Shown here: positions 52,077 to 60,564 of the stretch, one piece after another
Position numbering within the stretch: position 1 is the first letter of the stretch
How the letters are laid out: every line of letters starts with the position of its first letter
DNA from: Mesorhizobium loti
GTDB taxonomy: Bacteria > Pseudomonadota > Alphaproteobacteria > Rhizobiales > Rhizobiaceae
Direction of reading: 5' to 3'
Assembly (NCBI RefSeq): GCF_002858745.1
Contig: NZ_PJRO01000014.1
Location: 62,001-126,000 of the forward strand
Length of the DNA: 64,000 nucleotides
Program-made: the position numbers and the translations under genes
The notes under the pieces: generated by a model
Database searches by the model: none
What the model saw: the letters and a program-made list of their open reading frames with translations, nothing else
What the model was told of the DNA's origin: nothing

Positions 52077-52562
52077 TCAGGCCTTGTTGGAAACCAGATC
52101 AGCGAACCGCTTGAGGTACAGCGGCCAGCCCTGATCACCGGCAACACCGTCGCGCTCGCTTTCCCAACCCAGGCCATGGCGTTCCAGATGCCGATGCTCT
52201 AGCTCCACACGAGTCCGGCTTGCCGTCTCGGCAGTGAACCAAACCTCCCACTCACTGGTTTTGCCTGGATCGGTTTCGATTTGCCATTGCGGGCTGATGT
52301 CCCAACTCAAGAGCACCCGCTTGGGCGGCTCGTAGGCCAGCACGCGCGCCCAGCGGCACTCGCTGCCGTCGACACCCCGATCATAAATGTGACCACCGAC
52401 CCGAGGCTCGAACACCGTCTCAGCGATTGGAACAGCGAGCAAGTTGTGTTCGGGCGGCTTGAAGCTGCCGAATTGCTCGGTGAAGACCTTGAACGCGTGC
52501 TCGATTGGCGCCTCGACCACGACGAACTGCCTGATAGGCGCAACTGGTATACCGGTGTTCAT
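52077..52562 (-). CDS. SRPBCC/AHSA1-like domain protein
   Basis: 161 residues: APIEHAFKVFTEQFGSF opens the helix-grip fold, and the family's GGHIYDRGVDGSECRWARVLAYEPPKRV and WEVWFTAETASRTRVELEHRHLERHG segments follow. Members bind hydrophobic ligands or act as stress-response partners. It overlaps the upstream ArsR-type regulator by 4 bases (ATGA), a widespread pairing in which the regulator controls the SRPBCC gene. Confidence 0.86.
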   Translation of the reverse strand: MNTGIPVAPIRQFVVVEAPIEHAFKVFTEQFGSFKPPEHNLLAVPIAETVFEPRVGGHIYDRGVDGSECRWARVLAYEPPKRVLLSWDISPQWQIETDPGKTSEWEVWFTAETASRTRVELEHRHLERHGLGWESERDGVAGDQGWPLYLKRFADLVSNKA

Positions 52563-52876
52563 TCCTGCTCCTCCACTGGTTGTTCGACGGCCACTTCGTA
52601 CGCCGCCAAAGCTCCGTTCCAGAACCGATCGAGCTCGGCGCGCATCTGACCAAGCCCTGCCGGGTCGATATGGTAGACGTTGCTGGCTCCCTTAGGCTCG
52701 GCCCGAACCAGCTGCGATTCGCGCAGCACCTTGAGATGTTGTGAAACGGCCGACTGGGAGACCGTCACTTCCCGCGTGAGTTCAGCGACAGAGCGAGGTC
52801 GCGCCGCCACCAACTCGAAAATCCGCCTGCGAGTTGGGTCGCCTAGGGCAGCCAATCGTGCAATATAATTAGCCAT
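52559..52876 (-). CDS. ArsR-family winged-helix transcriptional regulator
   Basis: 105 residues. LAALGDPTRRRIFELV, then the helix-turn-helix VTVSQSAVSQHLKVLRESQLV. No Cys-based metal site is present, so it is not an arsenic/metal sensor. It is first gene of a two-gene unit with the SRPBCC protein; the upstream TAATGATTAGTATCA (52879 onwards) is AT-rich and may hold promoter and operator. Confidence 0.88.
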   Translation of the reverse strand: MANYIARLAALGDPTRRRIFELVAARPRSVAELTREVTVSQSAVSQHLKVLRESQLVRAEPKGASNVYHIDPAGLGQMRAELDRFWNGALAAYEVAVEQPVEEQE

Positions 52877-52941
52877 AACTAATGATTAGTATCAAGTGAT
52901 GATTACGTCAAGTGCGCGAGGAAGCAGCACGCCTTCCGAGA

Positions 52942-53200
52942 TTATCGGGAGATACCGACGATCGAAGACCGGTACGTGCCACTCTCGATAACGTCGAGCA
53001 GCACCGTCGCGAGATCGGCGCGGGCGATCGAGGTGCCACCTGCAGGCAATGCACCCGGCTCAATGCGATATTGCCCCTTGGCCCTGCTGTTGGCGAGGCG
53101 CGGCGGCCGCGCGATGCTCCAGTTGGCAATGCGTCATCTCACCTCCTCCCCCATGCGCCCAACGTCGGCCAGCGGTTCAGCAGACCACCAGCGGGATTAG
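52942..53200 (-). pseudogene. C-terminal relic of an NAD(P)H-binding SDR, with in-frame stop
   Basis: On the minus strand the frame gives LADVGRMGEEVR, then a TGA at 53136-53134, then RIANWSIARPPRLANSRAKG, YRIEPGALPAGGTSIARADL and ATVLLDVIESGTYRSSIVGISR to TAA at 52944-52942. This is the characteristic end of NmrA-like/atypical SDR proteins (DW.I.RPPRL..., ISRADLA..). The N-terminal Rossmann part is missing. The gene is therefore truncated and interrupted. Confidence 0.7.
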
Positions 53201-53252
53201 GAGATCTGAATTCCAGCAAATGAGAGCCCCTGCGAAGCTCGGACCGCTCTTG

Positions 53253-53272
53253 GGGGCCGAAATGTCGGCCCC
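53253..53272. other. perfect hairpin GGGGCCGA-AATG-TCGGCCCC
   Basis: An 8-bp perfect stem with a 4-base loop downstream of the AEP permease gene (minus). No T-run on either side, so its role is open. Confidence 0.45.
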
Positions 53273-53371
53273 AGCATGGTCAACGATTGATCTCATCGGC
53301 CGACGTGAGATTCCGCTGCAGACAGCAGATCACAGCTTTCTGAGCAATAAAGCACACCCAGTTTCCACTCT

Positions 53372-55384
53372 TTATCTCCCCCGCCAGACCTGCGTCCGCG
53401 ATAGCAGGAAGCGCGAGACGGCGGCGTGGATCAGGCGGGCGGCGATGTTGGTGTAGAAGATCATCATGCCCATTGCGGCTGCCGGGGCGACGTCGCCGGC
53501 ATCATCCATGTTAAGCACCGCGACCGAGGCGAGCTGCGTCTGCGTCGAATAGAGGAACACCACGGCCGAAACCGTCGTCATGGCGTTGACGAACAGATAG
53601 ATCGAGATGTCGAGGATCGCCGGCAGGCAGACCGGCAGCGTGACGCGGCAGAAGAGCTTGTGGAAGGGCTGCTTCAGCGAAGCCGCCACCGGCTCGAACT
53701 CACGGTCCATCTGCTTCAGCGCCGTGAGCGCAGTGAGGTGCGAGACGGTGTAGAAATGGGTGATGGTGCAGATCACCAGTATGGCCATCGAGCCATAGAT
53801 GACATGCAGCGGGTTGGCCGGATTGTTGAAGAAGAAGATGTAGGCAAGGCCGAGCACCATGCCGGGCACCGCCATGGGCAGCATGGCGAGGAACTGGAAC
53901 AGCGAGCGCCCGGCGCGGAAGCCGTCGCTCTTCTCCACCATATAGGCGCCGGTGAAGACGATGATGGTGCCGAAGAAGGCGGTCAGCAGCGCCATCTTGA
54001 TGGAGTTCGCATAGGAGGCCCAGCCGCCGCCATCCATCAGGTCGAAGCGGAAATTCTTCAGGCTCGGCGTGAGATCATAAGGCCAGAACTTCACCATGGC
54101 GGCGAGCTGGCACACGCCGATCATGGTCAGGATGAAGGCCGCGATCAGCGCGCAATAGGCAAAGCAGCCCCAGTCGAAACCACGGTTCGGCTTCGGCTCG
54201 TAAGGCACCGAGCGGGCGGACAGCAGCGCCACCTGTTTCTTCTGGATGGTGCGGTCGACGAAGAAGGCGGCGATGGCCGGGACGATGAGCAGCACCGAGA
54301 CCACCGCCCCCATCTCGAAATTCTGCTGCCCGATGACCTGCTTGTAGATGTCGACGGCCAGCATGTTGTACTGGCCGCCGATGACCTTGGGCAGGCCGAA
54401 ATCGGTGATGACCATGGTGAAGACGACGAAGGCCGCCGAGATGACGCCGTAGCGCGCGCCGGGCACCGTCACCGTCCAGAAGGTGCGCCATTTGGTGGCG
54501 CGCAAAGCGGCTGCGGCCTCATAGTGGCGGGCGTCCGCGACGCTGAGCGACGTCGAGATGATGAGCAGCGCATGCGGCAGCGTGAAGAAGACCGAGCCGA
54601 TGACGATGCCGATCGGCCCGTAGATCGAATGGCCCATCATCCAGCTTTTCAAAAGGCCCTGGTTGCCGAACAGATAAACGAGCGCGATGCCGGGCAGCAG
54701 CGACGGCACCAGGATCGGCACCGTCATCACCAGCCGGAACAAACCCTTGAAGCGCATGCGGCTGCGGTTCAGCGCATAGGCGAGGCCGAAGGCGATGGCG
54801 ATGACCAGAACGGTGCTGATCGCTCCCATCAGCACCGAGTTCCAGATCGCCTGCGCCAGCGAGGGCGTCGAGAAATAGGCGACGAAATTGTCGAAGCCGA
54901 CGGTGCGGGCCGGGCGCAGCACCACGCGGCGGAAGGTGTTGGAATCGACCTCCACCCACTCGGTGCCACGCTTCAGCTCCGAGCCGACCAGGAAGGCGGC
55001 ATCGCCGCTCGTGCCGCGAATGCGGTATTTGACCGGGCTGCGGAAACTGAAGTCCTCGTAGAGTTTGGTCAGCGCCAGCCGCCCGTCGGACCCGGTATCG
55101 AGCTGGGCATCGCCGATCGCCTTGGCGTCAGCATTGAGCGCGGCCACCGTTTGCGCCGGGCCGAAGGCGGTGCCGCTTTCATCGCTGCGCGTGATCTCGA
55201 AGGCGTTAAGATCGAAGCGATAGGTCGACATCGACTTCGACAACAGCACATAGAGCGGAGCAGCCAGCGCCAGCACCAGATAGAGCGCGATGACCAGCAT
55301 CAGCCCGCGCTTGACGAGATCGTCGGACGACAGATGCAGGCGCGGCGCGCGGCCGACGGGAACGACAGAGACGACCGCGCTCAT
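53372..55384 (-). CDS. fused two-domain ABC transporter permease (2-aminoethylphosphonate type)
   Basis: 670 residues from the ATG at 55384, one base after the ATPase stop. Two permease halves are joined in one chain: half 1 has an EAA loop AAAALRATKWRTFWTVTVPGARYG near residue 355; half 2 has VAASLKQPFHKLFCRVTLPVCLP near 605. Between membrane segments 1 and 2 of half 1 lies an insertion of about 150 hydrophilic residues that must be periplasmic. The family matches putative AEP permeases (PhnU/PhnV fused). Confidence 0.87.
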   Translation of the reverse strand: MSAVVSVVPVGRAPRLHLSSDDLVKRGLMLVIALYLVLALAAPLYVLLSKSMSTYRFDLNAFEITRSDESGTAFGPAQTVAALNADAKAIGDAQLDTGSDGRLALTKLYEDFSFRSPVKYRIRGTSGDAAFLVGSELKRGTEWVEVDSNTFRRVVLRPARTVGFDNFVAYFSTPSLAQAIWNSVLMGAISTVLVIAIAFGLAYALNRSRMRFKGLFRLVMTVPILVPSLLPGIALVYLFGNQGLLKSWMMGHSIYGPIGIVIGSVFFTLPHALLIISTSLSVADARHYEAAAALRATKWRTFWTVTVPGARYGVISAAFVVFTMVITDFGLPKVIGGQYNMLAVDIYKQVIGQQNFEMGAVVSVLLIVPAIAAFFVDRTIQKKQVALLSARSVPYEPKPNRGFDWGCFAYCALIAAFILTMIGVCQLAAMVKFWPYDLTPSLKNFRFDLMDGGGWASYANSIKMALLTAFFGTIIVFTGAYMVEKSDGFRAGRSLFQFLAMLPMAVPGMVLGLAYIFFFNNPANPLHVIYGSMAILVICTITHFYTVSHLTALTALKQMDREFEPVAASLKQPFHKLFCRVTLPVCLPAILDISIYLFVNAMTTVSAVVFLYSTQTQLASVAVLNMDDAGDVAPAAAMGMMIFYTNIAARLIHAAVSRFLLSRTQVWRGR

Positions 55385-55385
55385 C

Positions 55386-56549
55386 TCAAGCCGCCTTCGG
55401 GAAAACGAGTACGCGGTTCTGCGGCAGTTCGGCACGCATGGCACCACCCTTCTCGATGCCCAAACGGCGGACGGCGTTGATCGAGAAATCCGCGACCAGC
55501 ACACGCTCTCCGAAGCGCGGAGACGCCAGGCGACAGCGCCAGAAGCCGCCGAGGAATTCCATCTCCGTCACGGTGACATCGATCAGGTTCTGCGGGGTCT
55601 TGATGTCCTCGCGCCCATCAAGCGAGTGGGGGATGATGTCGACCGGACGGATCACGGCCGTCACGTCACTGCCCGTCGTCACTTCGCAGGAGGCACAGGC
55701 CAGTTCCGTGCCGACGAGCCCTACCTTGTCCGCTTCGATCATCCTTGCCGGGAACTGGTTGGTCTCGCCGATGAAGTCGGCCACGAACAGGGTACTCGGA
55801 TGGCGATAGATCTCGGTCGGCGTGCCGACCTGTTCGATGACGCCGTGGTTCATCACCACGATGCGGTCGGCCATCGAAAGCGCTTCCTCCTGGTCATGCG
55901 TGACCATGATGGTGGTGACGCCGAGCTTGCGCTGCAGCTCCTTGATCTCGTGGCGTAGATGGACGCGCACCTTGGCGTCGAGCGCCGACAACGGCTCGTC
56001 GAGCAGGAGCAGGCCCGGCGAGACCGCCATGGCGCGGGCCAGTGCTACGCGCTGCTGCTGGCCGCCGGACAACTGGGCCGGATATTTCTTCGCCTGTTCC
56101 GACAGGCCGACCAAAGCCAGCAATTCAGCGACGCGCGCCTGTATCTCCCGTTTCGGCCGCCGGGCATTCTCCAGGCCGAAGGCGATGTTCTTCTCGATCG
56201 TCAGGTTCGGGAACAGCGCATAGGACTGGAAGACGATGCCGTAGTCGCGCTTCGACGGCGGCAGGCTGGAAATGTCCCTGCCAGCCTGCCGGATGGTGCC
56301 GCGCGTCTGCAGATCGAGGCCGGCAATGGCGCGCAGCAAGGTGGTTTTGCCGCAGCCTGAAGGTCCAAGAAAGCAAACGAACTCGCCTTCCTGGATCTCC
56401 AGCGAAACGCCTTTCAGCGCGACGAACTCGCCGAACGCCTTCCACACCTGGTCGATCGCCAGATAGGGCCTGGCAGGAGCTTGCGGCTCAAAGCGCGTCG
56501 GAGCGGCGGCCGCCCCGGCTACGATCTCGTGTTTCATCTCGCGGCCCAT
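55386..56549 (-). CDS. phnT: 2-aminoethylphosphonate ABC transporter ATP-binding protein (PhnT-like)
   Basis: 387 residues. Walker A GPSGCGKTTLLRAI, Q-loop VFQSYALFPNLT, signature LSGGQQQRVALARAM, Walker B LLLLDEPLSALD, H-switch VTHDQEEA. A TOBE-type C-terminal domain follows. The start could be at 56549 or 56537. An upstream hairpin separates it from the binding-protein gene. Confidence 0.88.
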   Translation of the reverse strand: MGREMKHEIVAGAAAAPTRFEPQAPARPYLAIDQVWKAFGEFVALKGVSLEIQEGEFVCFLGPSGCGKTTLLRAIAGLDLQTRGTIRQAGRDISSLPPSKRDYGIVFQSYALFPNLTIEKNIAFGLENARRPKREIQARVAELLALVGLSEQAKKYPAQLSGGQQQRVALARAMAVSPGLLLLDEPLSALDAKVRVHLRHEIKELQRKLGVTTIMVTHDQEEALSMADRIVVMNHGVIEQVGTPTEIYRHPSTLFVADFIGETNQFPARMIEADKVGLVGTELACASCEVTTGSDVTAVIRPVDIIPHSLDGREDIKTPQNLIDVTVTEMEFLGGFWRCRLASPRFGERVLVADFSINAVRRLGIEKGGAMRAELPQNRVLVFPKAA

Positions 56550-56564
56550 CGTTGAGGTTCTGGC

Positions 56565-56592
56565 AAAACGGGCGCCGCGTCTGGCGGCGCCC
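56565..56592 (-). terminator. strong hairpin with short T-run between phnS and phnT
   Basis: GGGCGCCGC and GCGGCGCCC form a perfect 9-bp stem with a 5-base loop, followed on the minus strand by GTTTTG, 12 bases after the binding-protein stop. It should cause partial termination or stabilise the upstream message so that binding protein exceeds permease. Confidence 0.7.
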
Positions 56593-56603
56593 GGCTGGAA
56601 TGC

Positions 56604-57626
56604 TCAGCTCTTCGGCTCGGACTTGGCGTCGTAGCGTTTCGCCCACTCCGCCAGCGTGGCCTTGCGGTTGGTGGCCGCCCACTCGAAATCGTTCTTGATC
56701 ATGTGGTCGGCGACATCGGCGGGCAGGTGCTCGACCGGCTTGGCGATGCCTGGGTAGGCGAGCACGGCATAACCCTGATTGTACATCTCGTTGGCCTCTT
56801 TCGAGACCGCGAAGTCGACCAGTTTCTTGGCCGCTTCGAGATTCGCCGTACCGGCAACAATGGCTGTGGCTTCGGCTTCCCAGCCGGAACCTTCCTGCGG
56901 GAAGATGATGTCGATCGGCGCGCCGGCCGACCTTGCCTTCGCACCGGGGAATTCGAACGAAATGCCGACCACCGTCTCGCCGGCGCCGGCCATCTTGCAC
57001 GGCTTGGAGCCGGAATGGGTGTAGGCAGAGATGTTCTGGTGCAGGCCGTCCATGAAGGCCCAGGCATCTTTATCGCCGAACATCTGCAGCCAGGCCGAGA
57101 CGTCGAGGAAGCCGGTGCCCGAGGAATTCGGGTTCGGCATCACGACATGGCCCTTATATTCGGGCTTGGTCAGGTCCTTCCAGCTTTTGGGGGCGGCGAT
57201 GCCGAGCTTCTTCGCTTCCACCGTGTTGAAGCAGATGGCGGCGACATAGGCGTCCATCCCGGTCCAGGACGGCGGATTGGCGCTGTCGACGAAACGCTTG
57301 TCGAGCTTCTCGACACCAGCCGGTGCATAGGGCTCAAGCATGCCCTCGCTTTTCAGCAGAAGCAGCGAGGTCGCGGCCACCCCCCAAACGACATCGGCCT
57401 GCGGATTGTCCTTCTCGGCAAGCAGCTTCGCCGTCATCACGCCAGTGGAGTCGCGCACCCAGTTGATCTTGATGTCCGGATAAGCCTTTTCGAAAGTTGC
57501 CTTGTAGCGATCGAGGTCGACGGCCTCGATCGCAGTGTAAACCGTCAGATTGGTCTCGGCGATCGCGGCGGAGGCGGCAAAGGTTGCGGCAAGCGCGGCA
57601 AGCACGGATGCTATGCGAGATTTCAT
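56604..57626 (-). CDS. phnS: 2-aminoethylphosphonate ABC transporter substrate-binding protein (PhnS-like)
   Basis: 340 residues from the ATG at 57626. The signal peptide MKSRIASVLAALAATFAASAAIA precedes ETNLTVYTAIE. The mature protein is a type II binding protein of the iron/AEP group (LLAEKDNPQADVVWGVAATS; SSGTGFLDVSAWLQMFG). The assignment to AEP rests on the downstream fused permease and the phn/pbf enzymes upstream. Iron is an alternative ligand for this fold. Confidence 0.85.
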   Translation of the reverse strand: MKSRIASVLAALAATFAASAAIAETNLTVYTAIEAVDLDRYKATFEKAYPDIKINWVRDSTGVMTAKLLAEKDNPQADVVWGVAATSLLLLKSEGMLEPYAPAGVEKLDKRFVDSANPPSWTGMDAYVAAICFNTVEAKKLGIAAPKSWKDLTKPEYKGHVVMPNPNSSGTGFLDVSAWLQMFGDKDAWAFMDGLHQNISAYTHSGSKPCKMAGAGETVVGISFEFPGAKARSAGAPIDIIFPQEGSGWEAEATAIVAGTANLEAAKKLVDFAVSKEANEMYNQGYAVLAYPGIAKPVEHLPADVADHMIKNDFEWAATNRKATLAEWAKRYDAKSEPKS

Positions 57627-57758
57627 GATTTGGATTCCCCATCTGGTGACACATTCTGCGATGCATTGGGACGCCGGTTCTCCATCGAACCGGCCCAGAG
57701 AATGCCGGCTCGCGTCGTCCATGAGTCACTCTAGAGGAGGCCACTACGATAAGTGAAA

Positions 57759-57783
57759 TCTATTTATCCTATGATGAAATAGA
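57759..57783. promoter_or_regulatory. inverted repeat TCTATTT-n11-AAATAGA
   Basis: A perfect 7-bp inverted repeat with 11-base spacing, about 135 bases upstream of the phnS start. The T-N11-A layout resembles LysR-type operators. No LysR gene is inside the window. Confidence 0.5.
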
Positions 57784-57810
57784 CTGAGCTGATATTTGTC
57801 ACGGGGTTGT

Positions 57811-57903
57811 CATGGAGGACTTCGGAGCGCCATTCACCGGCGTGAAGTGCCTCGCCTCCGAGGCGTACCAGGCACCCCCGGAGATCATTCACATGATCGC
57901 CTG
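57811..57903 (+). other. 30-codon open frame, possible leader peptide or gene remnant
   Basis: ATG at 57811 opens MEDFGAPFTGVKCLASEAYQ and continues APPEIIHMIA to TGA. Opposite strand to both flanking operons. Its ribosome-binding site is weak. Between 57904 and 58014 a T-run on the minus strand (57922-57916) follows GC-rich DNA and may end the FAD-oxidase transcript. Confidence 0.25.
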
Positions 57904-58014
57904 AAGCGAAAAATGAAAAAAACGCAGCGAAGCGGAGCGCACCTCAGTATGTGAGCATCCGAGCGCGGTGGTTCGTCATTTGCAGCCCCGCATCATCAAT
58001 TGAAACGGTCTGTG

Positions 58015-59142
58015 TCAGCCGAACAGCTCGGCCACCGTCTCTTCGCCGAGTGCGAAGCCGGTGCTGGCGCCGGTGCCGGAGGTGACCATGACCAGCCGGA
58101 TGTTGTCATGTGGCGCATCGCGGAATGCGGCGTGGCTGGCGGATGAGTAGGTACCGGTCCAGCGCGCGGTCACCGTCGGCTGCGCAGCAGGAAACAACCT
58201 GGCGAATTCACCCAGAATGAGCCGGTCCACCTCTTCGGAGCCGAAAGGATCCGGCGTCGTGCCGTAGTGGTGGGAATCGCCGATGACCAGTGAACCGTCG
58301 GCGCTCTGGGTGACGATCAGATGGACGCCGTTGGCGAGCTCCCCGGCCTGCTCGTTTTCGAGCCGGCGCCTGAGTACCGCCGCCTCGGGCAGCGCGGCAT
58401 AGCCTTCATACCGCAGCAGGCTGAGGTCTGAGACCAGCGCCGCGCCGAGCCGGAAACCGGGATCGGCGAGGCGCAGCATCTGCAGCTTGCAGCGGCGCAC
58501 ATTATACCGGCCGATACGCTCCGGAAACAGGCTGGTCAGATCGTCGCCCGGACACACCACGATTTTGGCGGCACGGACAGGCCCTGCACTGGTCACGACC
58601 CTACCCTGTTCGATCGCGGTGACGGCGACGCTGAAGCGGAATTCGACGCCAAGCTGCTCAGCCAGGAAAGCCGTCAGTTTCGGCAGCACCTCGCGCGACT
58701 CCACGCGCAGTTCGAACGGGCTGTAGAGCCCACCGGCGATTTCCGCGCCTCGCAGGGCCGGCAGCCGGGCGACGACTTCCGCCGACGACAGCAGCTCGCA
58801 TTCGGCGCCGTCCGGCGTCGCCGCGAAGGCCTGCAACACGGCAAGCGCCTCCAGCCTGCGCGCGACGACCAGCTTGCCGCGATGCAGGACATCGAGCCCG
58901 GCCTGGCCGGCGAGATCCAGCCAGATGGCTCGGCTGCGTTCGGCACGCGTGCGCGAAATGCCGGGCTCCTGTCCGCTGACCACGACCAGCCCGAAATTGC
59001 GGATCGAGGCGCCGTTGGCCTGGGCATCCCGGTCGATGACCACGACACGCAGGCCACGCCGTGCCCCGGCGAGCGCATGGGCGAGCCCCACGATCCCGGC
59101 CCCGACCACCGCCAAGTCATATTGCGCCACTGTCGTCTCCAT
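58015..59142 (-). CDS. FAD-dependent oxidoreductase associated with AEP degradation (PbfC/PbfD-like, TIGR03364 type)
   Basis: 375 residues. It has the FAD-binding glycine motif VVGAGIVGLAHALAGARRG at residue about 11 and a second dinucleotide strand VVVIDRD, with the DAO-fold ending GTGASTGFALGEETV. DAO-type flavoenzymes recurrently found in AEP clusters oxidise AEP or its N-methyl derivatives to phosphonoacetaldehyde. Which substrate this member takes cannot be read off. It follows the PbfA-like gene by 15 bases. Confidence 0.83.
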   Translation of the reverse strand: METTVAQYDLAVVGAGIVGLAHALAGARRGLRVVVIDRDAQANGASIRNFGLVVVSGQEPGISRTRAERSRAIWLDLAGQAGLDVLHRGKLVVARRLEALAVLQAFAATPDGAECELLSSAEVVARLPALRGAEIAGGLYSPFELRVESREVLPKLTAFLAEQLGVEFRFSVAVTAIEQGRVVTSAGPVRAAKIVVCPGDDLTSLFPERIGRYNVRRCKLQMLRLADPGFRLGAALVSDLSLLRYEGYAALPEAAVLRRRLENEQAGELANGVHLIVTQSADGSLVIGDSHHYGTTPDPFGSEEVDRLILGEFARLFPAAQPTVTARWTGTYSSASHAAFRDAPHDNIRLVMVTSGTGASTGFALGEETVAELFG

Positions 59143-59157
59143 GCTTGCTGCTTGTTC

Positions 59158-60504
59158 CTACCCGGCCAGGATGGCGCGCTCGATGATGGCGAGCGCCCGA
59201 TCGAGATCCGAGCGGTCGATGATCAGGGGCGGCGACAGCGTCAGCACATTGCCGGAGCTGATCTTGAAGCTCAGCCCTTCTTCCAGGCAGCGGTAGTAGA
59301 CGCGCTCCGCCAGCTCGCGCGCCGGCCTGTAGCTGCCGCGCTCCTCGACCAGTTCGACACCCATCATCAGGCCGCGGCCGCGCACTTCGCCGACATGCGG
59401 CGAGCGGCCGATCCGTTCGGCGAGCCTGTCCATGGCATAGGCGCCGAGTTCGGCGGCGCGTTCGGCCAGCCCCTCTTCCTCGATGATGGCGATGGTGGTG
59501 AGCGCCGCACGCGCCGTCACCGGGTTCTTCTCATGCGTGTAGTGGCCGATGGCGAAATCACCGGCGACGTCGAGCGCGCGCCGCGCGATGACCGCGGCGA
59601 TCGGCAGCACGCCGCCGCCCAATGCCTTGCCCAGCACCAATATGTCGGGCGTGACGTCGTCATGCTCGTGCGAGAAGAACTTGCCGGTCTTGCCGAGCCC
59701 CGTCGGGATCTCGTCGAAGATCAGCAGCGTGCCGTGGCGGTTGCAGGCTTCGCGCACGGCCTGCCAGAAACCGGGGGCGGGAACGAGTGGTGTCGCGCGC
59801 ATCGGCTCGGCGATGACGGCGGCGAAGTCGCCCTCGCGGCCGAGCACATAGGAGATCATGCTGGCACAGGCCCTGGCCGAAGCCTCCAGACTGTCGTGGC
59901 CATAGGCGCAGTTGCGGCTTGCCCAGGGCGCGACATGCTCCGCACCCGTAATCAAGGGTCCGGCGATCTGCGAACGGAACGTCGCCTCGCCGCCGACCGA
60001 AGACGCGCCGAAACCGGCGCCGTGGAAGGCATCCCAGAAGGACAGCGTCTTGAAGCGGCCGGTGGCGGCGCGGGCGATCCTCAACGCCACCTCAATGGCG
60101 TCGGAGCCGCCGGTGGTGAACAGCACTTTCGACAGGTCGGCCGGGGCCAGCTGGCCGAGCTTTTCGGCCAATTCGACGGCCGGCTCGTTGGCGAAACGGC
60201 GCGGCGCAAAGGAGAGATCGTCGAGCTGCCGCTTGATGGCGGCGATCAGGCGCGGATGCGCATAGCCGATATGGTGGACGCTGTTGCCGTGGAAATCCAT
60301 ATAGCGCCGGCCGGCCAGGTCCTCGACCCAGATGCCTTCGGCTTTGGCAATGGTCGACACGCACGGGCTGGACAGCGACTGGTGCAGGAAGGCGTCGGCG
60401 TCGCGCCTGAGCAGTTCACGCGACGGCGCATGGTCCTGGCGCGCGTCCCAGTCCCTGCGGGCGCGCGCCTTGTTGGACTCCCCTTCGGTGTGCACGATCG
60501 CCAT
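59158..60504 (-). CDS. pbfA: class III PLP enzyme, PbfA-like (1-hydroxy-2-aminoethylphosphonate ammonia-lyase)
   Basis: 448 residues. PLP motifs TTGGSDAIEVALRIAR, IFDEIPTGLGKTG and the catalytic lysine of LVLGKALGGGVLP. The first 40 residues (RRDWDARQDHAPSRELLRRDADAF) are typical of this subgroup. PbfA-type enzymes, though built like aminotransferases, eliminate ammonia from (R)-1-hydroxy-AEP to give phosphonoacetaldehyde. Neighbours PhnY, PhnA and PhnW make this assignment likely. A plain aminotransferase remains the alternative. Confidence 0.8.
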   Translation of the reverse strand: MAIVHTEGESNKARARRDWDARQDHAPSRELLRRDADAFLHQSLSSPCVSTIAKAEGIWVEDLAGRRYMDFHGNSVHHIGYAHPRLIAAIKRQLDDLSFAPRRFANEPAVELAEKLGQLAPADLSKVLFTTGGSDAIEVALRIARAATGRFKTLSFWDAFHGAGFGASSVGGEATFRSQIAGPLITGAEHVAPWASRNCAYGHDSLEASARACASMISYVLGREGDFAAVIAEPMRATPLVPAPGFWQAVREACNRHGTLLIFDEIPTGLGKTGKFFSHEHDDVTPDILVLGKALGGGVLPIAAVIARRALDVAGDFAIGHYTHEKNPVTARAALTTIAIIEEEGLAERAAELGAYAMDRLAERIGRSPHVGEVRGRGLMMGVELVEERGSYRPARELAERVYYRCLEEGLSFKISSGNVLTLSPPLIIDRSDLDRALAIIERAILAG

Positions 60505-60528
60505 GGCCGTTTCCCAAGTTCCCGAATG

Positions 60529-60549
60529 GCGGCAGGCGCGCCCTGCCGC
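60529..60549 (-). other. hairpin between phnY and pbfA genes
   Basis: GCGGCAGG and CCTGCCGC form a perfect 8-bp stem with a 5-base loop in the 60-base gap. No T-run. Possibly an mRNA-processing or stabilising element. Confidence 0.45.
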
Positions 60550-60564
60550 TCCTGCTCAACTCCA

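Noticed and set aside
53426..55480. 684-codon open frame on the plus strand
   Set aside because: It is antisense to the fused permease and low in complexity (His, Asp, Arg, Gly repeats).
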